Assembly: GCF_014397005.1 (NCBI RefSeq)
Contig: NZ_JACGWS010000001.1
Span: 434,001 to 498,000, forward strand
Source of the DNA: Kordia aestuariivivens
GTDB taxonomy: Bacteria; Bacteroidota; Bacteroidia; Flavobacteriales; Flavobacteriaceae
Direction of reading: 5' to 3'
DNA: 64,000 bases
Below the pieces are notes generated by a model, which was not told the origin of the DNA, searched no databases, and was given only the letters and a program-made list of their open reading frames with translations. Of this stretch, positions 41,293 through 50,547 are shown in pieces (position 1 is the first letter of the stretch; the number at the start of each line of letters is the position of its first letter). Made by a program: the position numbers and the translations under genes.

Positions 41293-42918
41293 TTACCCTA
41301 AAAATGGATATCTATAATCTATTGGTGTTACAAATGTTTCTTTAATTAATCGTGGAGAAACCCAACGCAATAAGTTTTGTGCAGAACCAGCTTTGTCATT
41401 AGTTCCTGATGCTCTTGCACCACCAAATGGTTGTTGTCCAACAACAGCACCAGTTGGTTTATCGTTCACGTAGAAGTTTCCAGCACAGTTCTCCAATGCT
41501 TTTGTAGCTTCATCAATTGCATAACGATCGCCAGAGAAAACAGCTCCTGTTAATGCATATTCAGAAGTTTCATCAACTAACTTTAATGTTTCTGACCAAT
41601 CTGCATCTTCATACACATAAACGGTCATTACAGGTCCGAATAACTCAGTTTCCATGGTGGTATACTTTGGATCTTTTGCCACAATTACTGTTGGCTCAAT
41701 AAAGTATCCTTTCGATTTGTCATAATTTCCACCAATAATAACTTCTGCGTCTGCATCCGTTTTTGCTTGATCGATGTATTTAGCTAATTTGTCAAATGAA
41801 CCTTCATGAATTACCGCTGTAATGTAGTTTCCTAAATCAGCAGGAGAACCCATTTTAAAAGAAGCAACATCTTCTTTTACATACTTTAATACTTCATCAG
41901 CAATTGATTTTGGTAAATATGCTCTTGAAGCAGCACTACATTTTTGTCCTTGAAATTCAAAAGCTCCACGCGTAATTCCTGTAGCAACTTGCTTAGGATT
42001 TGCACTTGGATGCGCTATAATGAAATCTTTTCCTCCAGTTTCTCCAACAATTTTTGGATATGTTTTATAGGTATGAATCTTGTTTCCGATCTTTTTCCAA
42101 AGTTCTTTAAATACATAGGTAGAACCTGTAAAATGAACTCCAGCAAAATCTGGACTGTCTAAAACAGTATCTGTAATCATTACAGGGTCGCCATATACAA
42201 CATTAATAACACCATCTGGTACACCAGCTTCTTTAAAAATATCTACAATCACTTTTGCAGAGAAAATTTGACTATCACTAGGTTTCCAAACAACCGTATT
42301 TCCCATCATAGCTGCACTTGCAGGTAAGTTGGCAGCAATAGCTGTAAAGTTAAAAGGTGTAATTGCATATACAAATCCTTCCAAAGGTCTGTATTCAACA
42401 CGATTCCAAATTCCTTCTGCTGAATCTGGTTGCTCTTCATAAATCTGAGTCATAAACTCTACGTTAAAACGTAAAAAGTCAATCAATTCACAAGCAGCAT
42501 CAATTTCTGCTTGATGTACCGTTTTTGATTGCGCAATCATTGTCGACGCATTAATCTTTGCTCTATAAGGTCCGGCGATCAATTCAGCAGCCTTTAAAAA
42601 GATAGCTGCACGTTGTTCCCATGCCAATTGCGACCATTTTTTACGAGCTTCCAAAGCATTTTCAATAGCTTGAGTTACATGTGCCTTTTCAGCTAAATGA
42701 TACGTTCCTACAACATGTTTGTGATCATGTGGAGGTGACATTGTATTGGTGTTCCCAGTTCTTACTTCTTCACTACCGATATACATTGGAACATCAACAG
42801 TTCCATTGAAATATGTTTCGTATTGAGCAATAACAGCAGCTCTTTCTGGAGTTCCAGGTGCATACGATTTTACAGTTTCGTTAATTGCAGTTGGAACTTG
42901 AAAAAATCCTTTTCCCAT
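41293..42918 (-). CDS. pruA: L-glutamate gamma-semialdehyde dehydrogenase (P5C dehydrogenase)
   Basis: Oxidises glutamate semialdehyde (from pyrroline-5-carboxylate) to glutamate with NAD+, second step of proline degradation; 541 residues, the stand-alone type rather than the bifunctional PutA. Family motifs: SAEGIWNRVEYRPLEGFVYAITPFNFTAIAANL, FTGSTYVFKELWKKIG, the general base in KIVGETGGKDF, and the catalytic Cys in EFQGQKCSAASR. YVNDKPTGAVVGQQPFGGARASGTNDKAG is also typical. No proline dehydrogenase gene in the window. Confidence 0.96.
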   Translation of the reverse strand: MGKGFFQVPTAINETVKSYAPGTPERAAVIAQYETYFNGTVDVPMYIGSEEVRTGNTNTMSPPHDHKHVVGTYHLAEKAHVTQAIENALEARKKWSQLAWEQRAAIFLKAAELIAGPYRAKINASTMIAQSKTVHQAEIDAACELIDFLRFNVEFMTQIYEEQPDSAEGIWNRVEYRPLEGFVYAITPFNFTAIAANLPASAAMMGNTVVWKPSDSQIFSAKVIVDIFKEAGVPDGVINVVYGDPVMITDTVLDSPDFAGVHFTGSTYVFKELWKKIGNKIHTYKTYPKIVGETGGKDFIIAHPSANPKQVATGITRGAFEFQGQKCSAASRAYLPKSIADEVLKYVKEDVASFKMGSPADLGNYITAVIHEGSFDKLAKYIDQAKTDADAEVIIGGNYDKSKGYFIEPTVIVAKDPKYTTMETELFGPVMTVYVYEDADWSETLKLVDETSEYALTGAVFSGDRYAIDEATKALENCAGNFYVNDKPTGAVVGQQPFGGARASGTNDKAGSAQNLLRWVSPRLIKETFVTPIDYRYPFLG

Positions 42919-43128
42919 AGGTTATATTTTTAATTGTATTTGATTAGAATTTTGAGGTGCAAAGATACAAAAAAAAAGCACCTCAATCTTAGAGATCATT
43001 TTTTATCATGTTTACTACTTTACATTAATTTTAAAGCTATTTTTCAAAAAAAACATACAGGTTGCAATTTGTTCAATATTTAATGAAAATTTTGTAAGTT
43101 GCCTCCTTAAAGTCAGACAAAAAGTACG

Positions 43129-43854
43129 ATGTGTACAGTAAGTTTTATATATAAAGGAAATTCAGCGTTTGTGTTGACATCTAATCGAGATGAATCGCCA
43201 ATGAGAGTCACACATGCACCTAGTATTTATGACGCATTGGATACAAAAATGATTTTTCCAAAAGATGCAATTGCTGGCGGAACGTGGATTGGAACAAGTG
43301 ATAAAAAACGTGTCGTTTGTTTGTTAAATGGAGGTTTTAAAAATCATGCACGTTTACCAGAATATCGTCATAGTCGTGGTGTTGTGGTAAAAGATTTTTT
43401 GGCAGCTACTGATATTACAGAAACAGTACATCGTTACAATCTTAATCTTATAGAGCCATTTACCATAGTTATTGTTGACTGGAATGAAACGCTACAACTT
43501 TTTGAACTTGTTTGGGATGGCGCACAAAAACATTTCCAAAAGCTTCCATTAACATCACATATTTGGTCATCTTCTACATTATATACTGAAAAAATGAAAG
43601 AAATGCGACGCGATTGGTTTTCAAAGTTAAAACAAGAAAAAACATTAAACGCTGACACATTGCTCAACTTTCATAAAACCGCAGGTATTAATGATCCTAA
43701 TGTGGATGTCATTATGGATAGAGGCATTATAAAAACGATTAGTATCACGCAAATAGAAAAAACCGAAGATAGTATCGCAATGAATTATTATGATCTCACA
43801 AAAAATAGGCATAGCGTTATATCTTTTAATCCAATAGAGGCTTTGCATGAATAA
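43129..43854 (+). CDS. NRDE-family protein (TANGO2-like)
   Basis: A 241-residue protein starting MCTVSFIY, with Cys2 able to become N-terminal after Met removal as in Ntn-type hydrolases. The name-giving NRDE motif is in LTSNRDESPMR, and GGTWIGTSDKKRVVCLLNGG is the second conserved block. The family (human TANGO2) has been linked to transport of metabolites or haem; the biochemical role in bacteria is unclear. Its last 8 bp overlap the next gene, a conserved pairing. Confidence 0.9.
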   Translation: MCTVSFIYKGNSAFVLTSNRDESPMRVTHAPSIYDALDTKMIFPKDAIAGGTWIGTSDKKRVVCLLNGGFKNHARLPEYRHSRGVVVKDFLAATDITETVHRYNLNLIEPFTIVIVDWNETLQLFELVWDGAQKHFQKLPLTSHIWSSSTLYTEKMKEMRRDWFSKLKQEKTLNADTLLNFHKTAGINDPNVDVIMDRGIIKTISITQIEKTEDSIAMNYYDLTKNRHSVISFNPIEALHE

Positions 43855-44860
43855 TTCTGGTACTATACTTACATTGGCGTATCCTGATACTATTGTAATG
43901 ACTGCCGAAGAATGGTATTCTCCGTATTTACGATTTATAGGAATAGGTAAAAAAAAATATGTTCGCGCAGGACATGCCGCTTTGGTGCTTATCAATAATA
44001 CAACGGGAGTTTTATCCTATCATGATTTTGGACGATACATTACAGCGGAACCTCACGGAAGAGTTCGAGGGAAAATGCGCGATCGAGAGCTCGATTTCCC
44101 AATAAAAGCTAGGATTGTCAATGGAACTATTGCAAATCTGGATGAAATTTTACAATTTTTAGCAAACAATCCAAAATTAACACACGGTGATGGAAAATTA
44201 CTTGCTTCTGTTTGTGATGCTATTAACTATGAAAAAGCACTAGAATGTATTACACATTTGCAACGAAAAGGCTCTATGTATTATGCCGCTTTTAAAAAAG
44301 AATCTTGTAACTGCGCCCGATTTGTAACAACTACTTTAATAGCTTCACTGACGAATGAAAAAGTCAAAAAGGCATTAAAAAGATCTACTTGGTTTACACC
44401 AAGTACGGTTGGGAATGTAGTATTAGCAAATACACAGCAACATGTATATGAAGTCATAGAAGATCGTGTTGAAATTTTTACATCCACATCTCGAAAAGAA
44501 ACCATACGTTGTTTTTTGGATCGATTAAAAGATCATACGCCTAATTTCATTGGAACCTTAGAGCCAAAACAGGTCAAAGGAGTTGAAGATCATGCGCAAT
44601 GGTTGCCCGGAATCGCATGCGGATCTTGGTTTGAAATTCATTCGCTTCCGGCAAGAACTTTTAGTTATAGAATCAGAAGAATTGCGCCTTACGGAAATAT
44701 AGATGTAGACGGAATCTTTAAAGTAAACGATCCGGCTTTTGACATTCAAAAACCGTATCAATTCATACACAATTCAAACTGTTTATATTGTAATATTCTG
44801 CAAAATGGAAAAGTATTTTATTTCAGCTTTCAGCAAGATTATATATTAGCCATTCAATAA
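43847..44860 (+). CDS. Conserved protein, DUF6695-like (tentative)
   Basis: A 337-residue soluble protein translated from an ATG inside the end of the NRDE gene (8-bp overlap), which indicates coupling. Features: ILTLAYPDTIVMTAEEWYSP at the start, AGHAALVLINNTTGVLSYHDFGRYI, RVRGKMRDRELDFPIKA, and a cysteine-containing KKESCNCARFVTTTLIAS in the middle; the latter with the earlier His recalls NlpC/P60- or DUF4105-type Cys-His hydrolases. I think the family is DUF6695 but am unsure. Function unknown. Confidence 0.78.
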   Translation: MNNSGTILTLAYPDTIVMTAEEWYSPYLRFIGIGKKKYVRAGHAALVLINNTTGVLSYHDFGRYITAEPHGRVRGKMRDRELDFPIKARIVNGTIANLDEILQFLANNPKLTHGDGKLLASVCDAINYEKALECITHLQRKGSMYYAAFKKESCNCARFVTTTLIASLTNEKVKKALKRSTWFTPSTVGNVVLANTQQHVYEVIEDRVEIFTSTSRKETIRCFLDRLKDHTPNFIGTLEPKQVKGVEDHAQWLPGIACGSWFEIHSLPARTFSYRIRRIAPYGNIDVDGIFKVNDPAFDIQKPYQFIHNSNCLYCNILQNGKVFYFSFQQDYILAIQ

Positions 44861-44870
44861 ACTTCCAGAT

Positions 44871-45455
44871 TCATAAGGAAGAATTTATTTTTTTATAATG
44901 GTGACTATGATTATATGAAGTTCCTGCGGAAAAAATAAGAATAGAGCCAAAACTATCGTACGCATAATTCAATAAAAGATTTCCTTCCTTAGAAAGTCCA
45001 ATGCGCATTTTTTTGCTCGTGATTCCTCCAAAAAGAAAAGGAATTCCTGTTGCTTTTACATATTTATTATCTAAATGAATAAGTCCATTTGATTTAAGTT
45101 TCATCTTTAGGGTCGTTTCATAAACAAGTGTATTTTTATTTTTAAAGGAGAAGGAAATCTCATGCTGCGAAACCACTTTTAGGTCAACAGTATAATCAGT
45201 TTTTGATCCAAATGCTATTGCTTCGCCTACAAGGTATTGATCAATGTTTTTAATATCATTACTAACATCATATACGCGGTTGCCTCTTGCGCCAAACGAT
45301 TTAAAAGGTTGAAACTCGTACGTTCCTTCAATATCTTGAATATTTTTCTTCGTTAGTCTTACACTTTCTTTTTTCGAAATCTTATTCGAAAACGAAGCAC
45401 AACTTGATAAGCTAATTATTAATACTCCGAGAATTAGTTGATGTAATTTTTTCAT
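44871..45455 (-). CDS. Lipoprotein, tandem paralogue 2
   Basis: A 194-residue lipoprotein: signal sequence and lipobox SLSSC (CASFSNKI). It shares with the upstream gene the blocks SCASFS, RLTKKNIQDIEGTYE, FKNKNTLVYETTLKMKL and MRIGLSKEGNLLLNY, so both are paralogues from a tandem duplication. Predicted beta-rich, outer-membrane or periplasmic. The start ATG overlaps the stop of the first copy by 4 bp (45452-45455). No family name recognised. Confidence 0.75.
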   Translation of the reverse strand: MKKLHQLILGVLIISLSSCASFSNKISKKESVRLTKKNIQDIEGTYEFQPFKSFGARGNRVYDVSNDIKNIDQYLVGEAIAFGSKTDYTVDLKVVSQHEISFSFKNKNTLVYETTLKMKLKSNGLIHLDNKYVKATGIPFLFGGITSKKMRIGLSKEGNLLLNYAYDSFGSILIFSAGTSYNHSHHYKKINSSL

Positions 45456-46054
45456 GATGTTTTTTCTATTCGTTTAAAATAATAAGAAGTATTTCTTGTT
45501 CTTGAATCTGAAAGTAGGATCAGTGCTCCACCTGTAATATGATATACATGATTAATGATGAGGTCGTTACTTTTGCTAAGTCCAATTCGAGATCTGCTAA
45601 TCTCAAAATTTCCATAAATAAGCGGAACGCCCATCATATCTCTTTCACGGTTTTTCAAATGCAACATGCCGTTTTTTCGAAGTTTTACGCCTAAAACTGT
45701 TTCATTAACAATAGAATCTTGATGTCTATATGTGAATGAAATTTCTTTGTCAGAAATAAATTTAATATCTACCACAAGCTTTTTTACAAGCGTAGAATCA
45801 ATAGTATAGGTATTTGTGAAACTGTTTATAAATGCATCGCTGTTTGGTTTGTCAAACTGTATAATTTCTCTTCCTACACGAGACTTGAAATAGGAATCAT
45901 AACATTGAATTTCATACGTTCCTTCAATATTTCGAATACTTTCTTTGGTTAGTATCTCAGTTTTATCTCGAATAATTTTTCCAGAAAACGAAGCGCAACT
46001 TGCTAAACTAAGGATGCTGATAAGTGTTATAACGATGTATTGTATTTTTTTCAT
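45452..46054 (-). CDS. Lipoprotein, tandem paralogue 1
   Basis: A 200-residue lipoprotein starting at ATG 46054 with a signal sequence and lipobox LASC (CASFSGKI). Shared blocks with its downstream paralogue: EILTKESIRNIEGTYEIQCY, EISFTYRHQDSIVNETVLGVKL, RIGLSKSNDLIINHVY. The pair is one operon, divergent from an HTH regulator gene starting 86 bp away, which may control them. Function unknown. Confidence 0.75.
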   Translation of the reverse strand: MKKIQYIVITLISILSLASCASFSGKIIRDKTEILTKESIRNIEGTYEIQCYDSYFKSRVGREIIQFDKPNSDAFINSFTNTYTIDSTLVKKLVVDIKFISDKEISFTYRHQDSIVNETVLGVKLRKNGMLHLKNRERDMMGVPLIYGNFEISRSRIGLSKSNDLIINHVYHITGGALILLSDSRTRNTSYYFKRIEKTS

Positions 46055-46140
46055 GTTGAATGATTTTGAATTACACTTCAAATTTATTGCAATAATTACA
46101 AGATAAATCGTAGGAATAGCAACTAAGAATATTTATTTTT

Positions 46141-47121
46141 GTGAAAATCGCAAACGACATGCAAGAATTCTTTCTCTCTAAAATAAAAGACGCGTTACCC
46201 GCGAATGTTTCCTTAATCGATACCGTCGCAGAAATACTCGACATCAGTTATGATGCTGCACACAGGCGCACAAGTTTGAAAAGTAAGTTATCGTTAGAAG
46301 AATCTATAAAATTGTCACGTCATTTCAATATGTCTATCGATCAATTATTCGGAATTGGTTTGCAGAATGTTGTCGCCGTAGAAAAAACACAAACCATTAC
46401 AACGCAAGCAGAATTGGAAGCGTATTTTGTGGCTTCTCATGAAAATTTACAACAAATACTAGCGATGAAAGGCTCTGAAATCATTTACTCAGCCAAAGAT
46501 TTGCCTATATTTTATACGTCTTCCGACAATGTTTTATCGCGATTCAAAATGTATGTGTGGTTGCAATTACTAAGCGAAGAACAAAAAGTGATTGCTTTTG
46601 AAAACTTTGCACCTTCGGTTTCGTTGGTTTCGGCGGCTTCACGTTTGGGAGAATTGTACGCCAATTTAAAAGTAACCGAAATTTGGGATATCACTACAAT
46701 TAATAGTACCATGAAACAAATTCACTTCTATTACAAATCTATGCTACTTACAGAAACGATGGCGTTGCGTTTGTGTGACGATTTAAAAAAGCTAGTGGAA
46801 ATGATAGAAGATAAAGTCGCGAATGACGAACAATACAAACTGTATTACAACGAATTATTATTGATGAACAATACAGTTTTAGTCAAAACGCCGATCATAA
46901 AAACGTTATTTGTTCCATATACCATCTTGTCGTATTACAAAACAAGTGACACACAAACCTTAGCGCAAGTTGATCAACATTTAGAACGACAAATGCGAAA
47001 CTCGAAGCTATTATCTTCCGCAGGAAAAAAAGAACAACGCATCTTCTTCAACAAAATGTATAAAAAAATTCAAGCATTAACCTATTTAATAGAAGCGGAA
47101 AATGTGTTGGATTTTGAGTGA
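46141..47121 (+). CDS. XRE-like helix-turn-helix regulator
   Basis: A 326-residue protein. Residues ~15-70 form an HTH of the Cro/XRE kind: SLIDTVAEILDISYDAAHRR then LSLEESIKLSRHFNMSIDQLFG. The remaining ~250 residues are helical, without a ligand-binding family I can name. The frame opens with GTG 46141; ATG 46159 (six codons in) is possible but both retain the HTH. It faces the tandem lipoprotein operon across an 86-bp region. Confidence 0.78.
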   Translation: MKIANDMQEFFLSKIKDALPANVSLIDTVAEILDISYDAAHRRTSLKSKLSLEESIKLSRHFNMSIDQLFGIGLQNVVAVEKTQTITTQAELEAYFVASHENLQQILAMKGSEIIYSAKDLPIFYTSSDNVLSRFKMYVWLQLLSEEQKVIAFENFAPSVSLVSAASRLGELYANLKVTEIWDITTINSTMKQIHFYYKSMLLTETMALRLCDDLKKLVEMIEDKVANDEQYKLYYNELLLMNNTVLVKTPIIKTLFVPYTILSYYKTSDTQTLAQVDQHLERQMRNSKLLSSAGKKEQRIFFNKMYKKIQALTYLIEAENVLDFE

Positions 47122-47181
47122 TTATTATGAAATTGAAGTTAAAACTGAAAATATCGAATACTGAATGTAGAAGCTTTTGAA

Positions 47182-47215
47182 CCCTGAGCCGAGCATTGAG
47201 CGGAGTCGAAATGCT
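47182..47215. repeat. Short intergenic repeat of the CCCTGAGC-AGTCGAA type
   Basis: Contains CCCTGAGCC, then AGCATT (47192-47197) pairing with AATGCT (47210-47215) around GAGCGGAGTCGA. Elements of this kind are frequent between flavobacterial genes. It overlaps the apaG stop codon by two bases. Confidence 0.45.
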
Positions 47216-47600
47216 AATTCAGCGCAAAAGGCGCACTCAACTTAAACGTAGGAACAAAAACTCTAAACTTCTTTGTAGTTGTAAAGTTGACCATATTGTA
47301 ATGACCGTGCATTGCACCAATTGGCGACGCAAGTAAACAACCAGATTGATAGGTGTGTGATTCTCCAGGTTTTAAAACGGGTTTCTTTCCAATAACACCT
47401 TCGCCTTCAACAAGTTCAGTGCTATTTAAAGCGTCAAAAATTTTCCAATGTCTAGATGTTAACTGTACAGAATCTTTACTTTGGTTTTCAATGGTAATTT
47501 GATAACCAAACGCAAAATGCATCTTGTAGTTCTTGAAGAATGTACCTTCAAAACTAGTCTGTACGGAAATTTTTATACCTCTGGTTACCTGTTGAATCAT
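47214..47600 (-). CDS. apaG: ApaG protein
   Basis: A 128-residue immunoglobulin-fold protein of the ApaG family. Conserved stretches: GIKISVQTSFEG, FGYQITIENQSKDSVQLTSRHWKIFDALN, and VIGKKPVLKPGESHTYQSGCLLASPIGAMHGHYNMV, the last being the strongest signature. Linked in other bacteria to Co2+/Mg2+ homeostasis. It lies about 140 bp downstream of the T9SS plug gene on the same strand. Confidence 0.96.
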   Translation of the reverse strand: MIQQVTRGIKISVQTSFEGTFFKNYKMHFAFGYQITIENQSKDSVQLTSRHWKIFDALNSTELVEGEGVIGKKPVLKPGESHTYQSGCLLASPIGAMHGHYNMVNFTTTKKFRVFVPTFKLSAPFALN

Positions 47601-47743
47601 CTGTGGCTTGTATATAAATGATTGCGAGCATTCTATGTAATTACTTCAAAATGCCAAATCAATACACTCAAAAATACGAATTTTCTATTTACTATATTCA
47701 AAGTCGTTAAAATTTTAACGCTTTTCAGTGTAAAAATTATTCT

Positions 47744-49003
47744 TTAATTTTTAATTACGCTCGAATTTGTGCTACCAATTCCAATAATACTGTCGTACAC
47801 TTCGCCAAACTTTCGAAAATATACGATGATTAAATAATCGTTTTCTGTTTCAAAATTAGAGCCGCTAATCTTCGTAGTTTCTACTTCATTCTTAGCATTT
47901 ACTACAACATACTTATAATTGTAAAATCCTTGTTTAAGCAAAATTTGTGCTTCATACAAATCTGTTTCCGGATTATAAAATAGTTGATTTTCTTCTGTCA
48001 ATTGATAATTATTAAAACGTCCGTACACATATACTTTGCTATTTTCTAAAGTCATATAATTGGCAAGCGAAAAATGAATCATGGCGTAATCTGCTTCAAT
48101 AGAAGGATCTGTTCCTTGAATGGTATTAATTAAAAAATCACCATTAATATCTGGATTGAAGGTATATGGTTCGGAAGCGCGTGTTGCATCGGTATGTAAA
48201 TAATTATGATAAATATCTCGTAATTCTATAGTTCTAACGCCAACATTTCCACCTCGAATTTCCTTATTCTCAAAATTGTAAAATTCGTTTCCGCCCGGAA
48301 AACTTGTTTCCGTATTATAACGATACATCAACTTTGAACCAAGCGTATATTGTGGTTTAATGTTCGTAATAGCTGTATTCCACTTGTAATTCTGTAAAAT
48401 AGCAATCTTAACTTCGCGCTCAGGATGTCGTAAAAATAGATTAGGCGAATTGATCTCAAACTGAATCAATTGATTTTGTTGTATGGTGCTGAGGTCGCGC
48501 GTTCTGTGTACAGCTGCTCCAACATTAACAGCATTTTGATACACAATAAACTTTCTGGAAAACATCAATTCATCATCATCATTATAAATAGAAAGCATAT
48601 AATTTCCTGTCAAGAGCAATGTTGTAAGGTTGTTAGGAATCGTTAATCTATAATTAGAATATAATTGTAAGGTGTTAAATGAATTTTCGTAATTTATAAT
48701 TCGCTGATTGTCAAAGCCTTTCATGTATTGTGCTTTCGATAAGTTTGAAGGTGTCCAATCATAATTGCAATGCACAATTTTATAATAATAATCCTCTTCA
48801 TCGCCATTAATATCATCAAAAGTAACATTCAGTGGTTCTCCCAATCGTAGTACCGGAAATTGATCGCCTTGATTTGTGCCAGCAAGTTCAATACTTTTTA
48901 TAAAATTTGGAGGTGCAACTTCTTCCAATGGTTCAACTTGTGCTTGTAAATAAAAGCTTACGAGTACTGAAAAAGTGAAAATATAAAAATTGCGATGTTT
49001 CAT
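47744..49003 (-). CDS. DUF5103 protein, type IX secretion system plug
   Basis: A 419-residue exported protein with a signal peptide (YIFTFSVLVSFYLQAQ). Family-typical stretches: FPVLRLGEPLNVTFDDINGDEEDYYYKIVHC-like opening (part), ANYDWTPSNL-like CNYDWTPSNLSKAQY, FENKEIRGGNVGVRT and AQILLKQGFYNYKYVVVN. DUF5103 members have been identified as the plug that closes the SprA pore of the T9SS. ATG 49003 is chosen so that the signal peptide is N-terminal; an upstream extension to 49054 is rejected. Other T9SS genes here: the PorT-like gene at 27.4-28.1 kb. Confidence 0.87.
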   Translation of the reverse strand: MKHRNFYIFTFSVLVSFYLQAQVEPLEEVAPPNFIKSIELAGTNQGDQFPVLRLGEPLNVTFDDINGDEEDYYYKIVHCNYDWTPSNLSKAQYMKGFDNQRIINYENSFNTLQLYSNYRLTIPNNLTTLLLTGNYMLSIYNDDDELMFSRKFIVYQNAVNVGAAVHRTRDLSTIQQNQLIQFEINSPNLFLRHPEREVKIAILQNYKWNTAITNIKPQYTLGSKLMYRYNTETSFPGGNEFYNFENKEIRGGNVGVRTIELRDIYHNYLHTDATRASEPYTFNPDINGDFLINTIQGTDPSIEADYAMIHFSLANYMTLENSKVYVYGRFNNYQLTEENQLFYNPETDLYEAQILLKQGFYNYKYVVVNAKNEVETTKISGSNFETENDYLIIVYFRKFGEVYDSIIGIGSTNSSVIKN

Positions 49004-49157
49004 TAAAAAAGAATTTTTGTAAATATAAGCAAAATGTATGCCTAAACAGGGCAATGATTTTTGTAGACTGAAAACGAGGAATGAAAATATTAATTTAGAA
49101 TCAATATAAATAAATTTTATAGTGATGATATGACTTTTAGTTGAGTGTATTAATACT

Positions 49158-49165
49158 TAAATTTG
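49158..49165 (+). promoter_or_regulatory. Candidate -7 box of the nqr operon
   Basis: TAAATTTG fits TAnnTTTG and lies 28 bp before the nqrA start. The nearest TTG (49141-49143) is only 14 bp upstream, shorter than the usual 17-19, so this is a weak call. Confidence 0.35.
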
Positions 49166-49193
49166 CATGTTTTTTAGAAAAAAATCCATAACT

Positions 49194-50543
49194 ATGTCAA
49201 AAGACATTCGCATAAAAAAAGGCTTAGATATTAAGCTTGTTGGCGAAGCAGAAAAGACTACAAAACCTGTAAAGGCAAGTAGTTTTTATGTGATAAAGCC
49301 CGAAGATTTTCACAGTATCATTCCTAAAATGTTAGTGAAAGTTGGTCATAAAGTTAAAGCCGGTCAGGCAATATTCCATTCCAAATTAGACGAAGCATTA
49401 CTTTTTCCTTCTCCCGTAAGTGGAGAAATTGCAGAAATCGTTCGAGGAGCAAAGCGTAAAATTTTAGAAATTAGAATTTTAGCAGACGCAACTCAAGAAC
49501 ATCATGATTTCGGTAAAAAAGAGGTTGCTAAAATGTCTGGTGACGAAGTAAAAGCGCATTTGCGTGCTACTGGATGTTGGCCATTTATCAAACAACGTCC
49601 GTATGACGTAATTGCTAATGCAGAAAAGTCGCCTAAAGCGATTTTTGTTTCAGGACATAACAGTGCTCCTTTAGCTGCGGATCTCGATTATGTTTTAGCA
49701 GGGAAAGAAGCTGAATTGACAGCTGCGTTGACCGCATTAACAAAATTGACTGACGGAAACGTTCATGTAGCCACAAAGAAAGGTGGAAATTCTCCACTAG
49801 CAAATGTTGCCGGAACAGTAAGTCATACAGTTTCTGGACCGCATCCATCAGGAAACGTTGGAACACACATTAACAAAATTGATCCTGTAAACAAAGGAGA
49901 AGCTGTTTGGACAGTTACTGCACAAGATTTAGTGATTATTGGCGAAGTATTACTTACGGGTAAATTCAACGCAACACGAACAATTGCAGTTACAGGTTCA
50001 CAAATAACGAATCCTGCGTATGTTACAGCAATTGCTGGAGCATCCATAAAAGATCTGGTTGCAAGCAACATTAACTTAGATAACACTAGAATTATTAGTG
50101 GAAACGTATTGTCAGGAAAGCAACAAGCAGAAGATGGCGCTTTAGGATATTACGACAATCAGGTAACGGCAATTCCAGAAGGTGACGATTATGAATTCTT
50201 TGGATGGAATAAACCAATCTTCAATAAAGTAAGTACGTCAAGAGCATTTACATTTTCTTGGTTAACACCAAATAAGAAATTCGATTTAAATACAAATACA
50301 AACGGTGAGCATCGCGCATTTGTAACTACTGGAACGTACGAAGAAGTATTTCCATTAGATATATATCCAATGCAAACACTGAAAGCTTGTATGTATGCAG
50401 ATTTAGATGAAATGGAAGCTTTAGGAATGTACGAAGTTGCTCCTGAAGATTTTGCATTGACAGAATTTGTATGTGTTTCAAAGCAACCACATCAAAAGAT
50501 TATTAGAGAAGGTTTAGACTTAATGCTTAAAGAAATAGGATAA
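49194..50543 (+). CDS. nqrA: Na+-translocating NADH:quinone reductase subunit A
   Basis: First gene of nqrABCDEF; 449-residue cytosolic/peripheral subunit of the sodium pump that contributes to the ubiquinone/menaquinone site. Start MSKDIRIKKGLDIKLVGE is conserved; the nine-codon extension to 49167 is not used. Family parts: biotinyl-like HKVKAGQAIFHSK, VSGEIAEIVRGAKRKIL, RPYDVIANAEKSPKAIFVSG and the GTHINKIDPVNKGEAVWTV block. Gap to nqrB is 4 bp. Confidence 0.97.
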   Translation: MSKDIRIKKGLDIKLVGEAEKTTKPVKASSFYVIKPEDFHSIIPKMLVKVGHKVKAGQAIFHSKLDEALLFPSPVSGEIAEIVRGAKRKILEIRILADATQEHHDFGKKEVAKMSGDEVKAHLRATGCWPFIKQRPYDVIANAEKSPKAIFVSGHNSAPLAADLDYVLAGKEAELTAALTALTKLTDGNVHVATKKGGNSPLANVAGTVSHTVSGPHPSGNVGTHINKIDPVNKGEAVWTVTAQDLVIIGEVLLTGKFNATRTIAVTGSQITNPAYVTAIAGASIKDLVASNINLDNTRIISGNVLSGKQQAEDGALGYYDNQVTAIPEGDDYEFFGWNKPIFNKVSTSRAFTFSWLTPNKKFDLNTNTNGEHRAFVTTGTYEEVFPLDIYPMQTLKACMYADLDEMEALGMYEVAPEDFALTEFVCVSKQPHQKIIREGLDLMLKEIG

Positions 50544-50547
50544 CACT

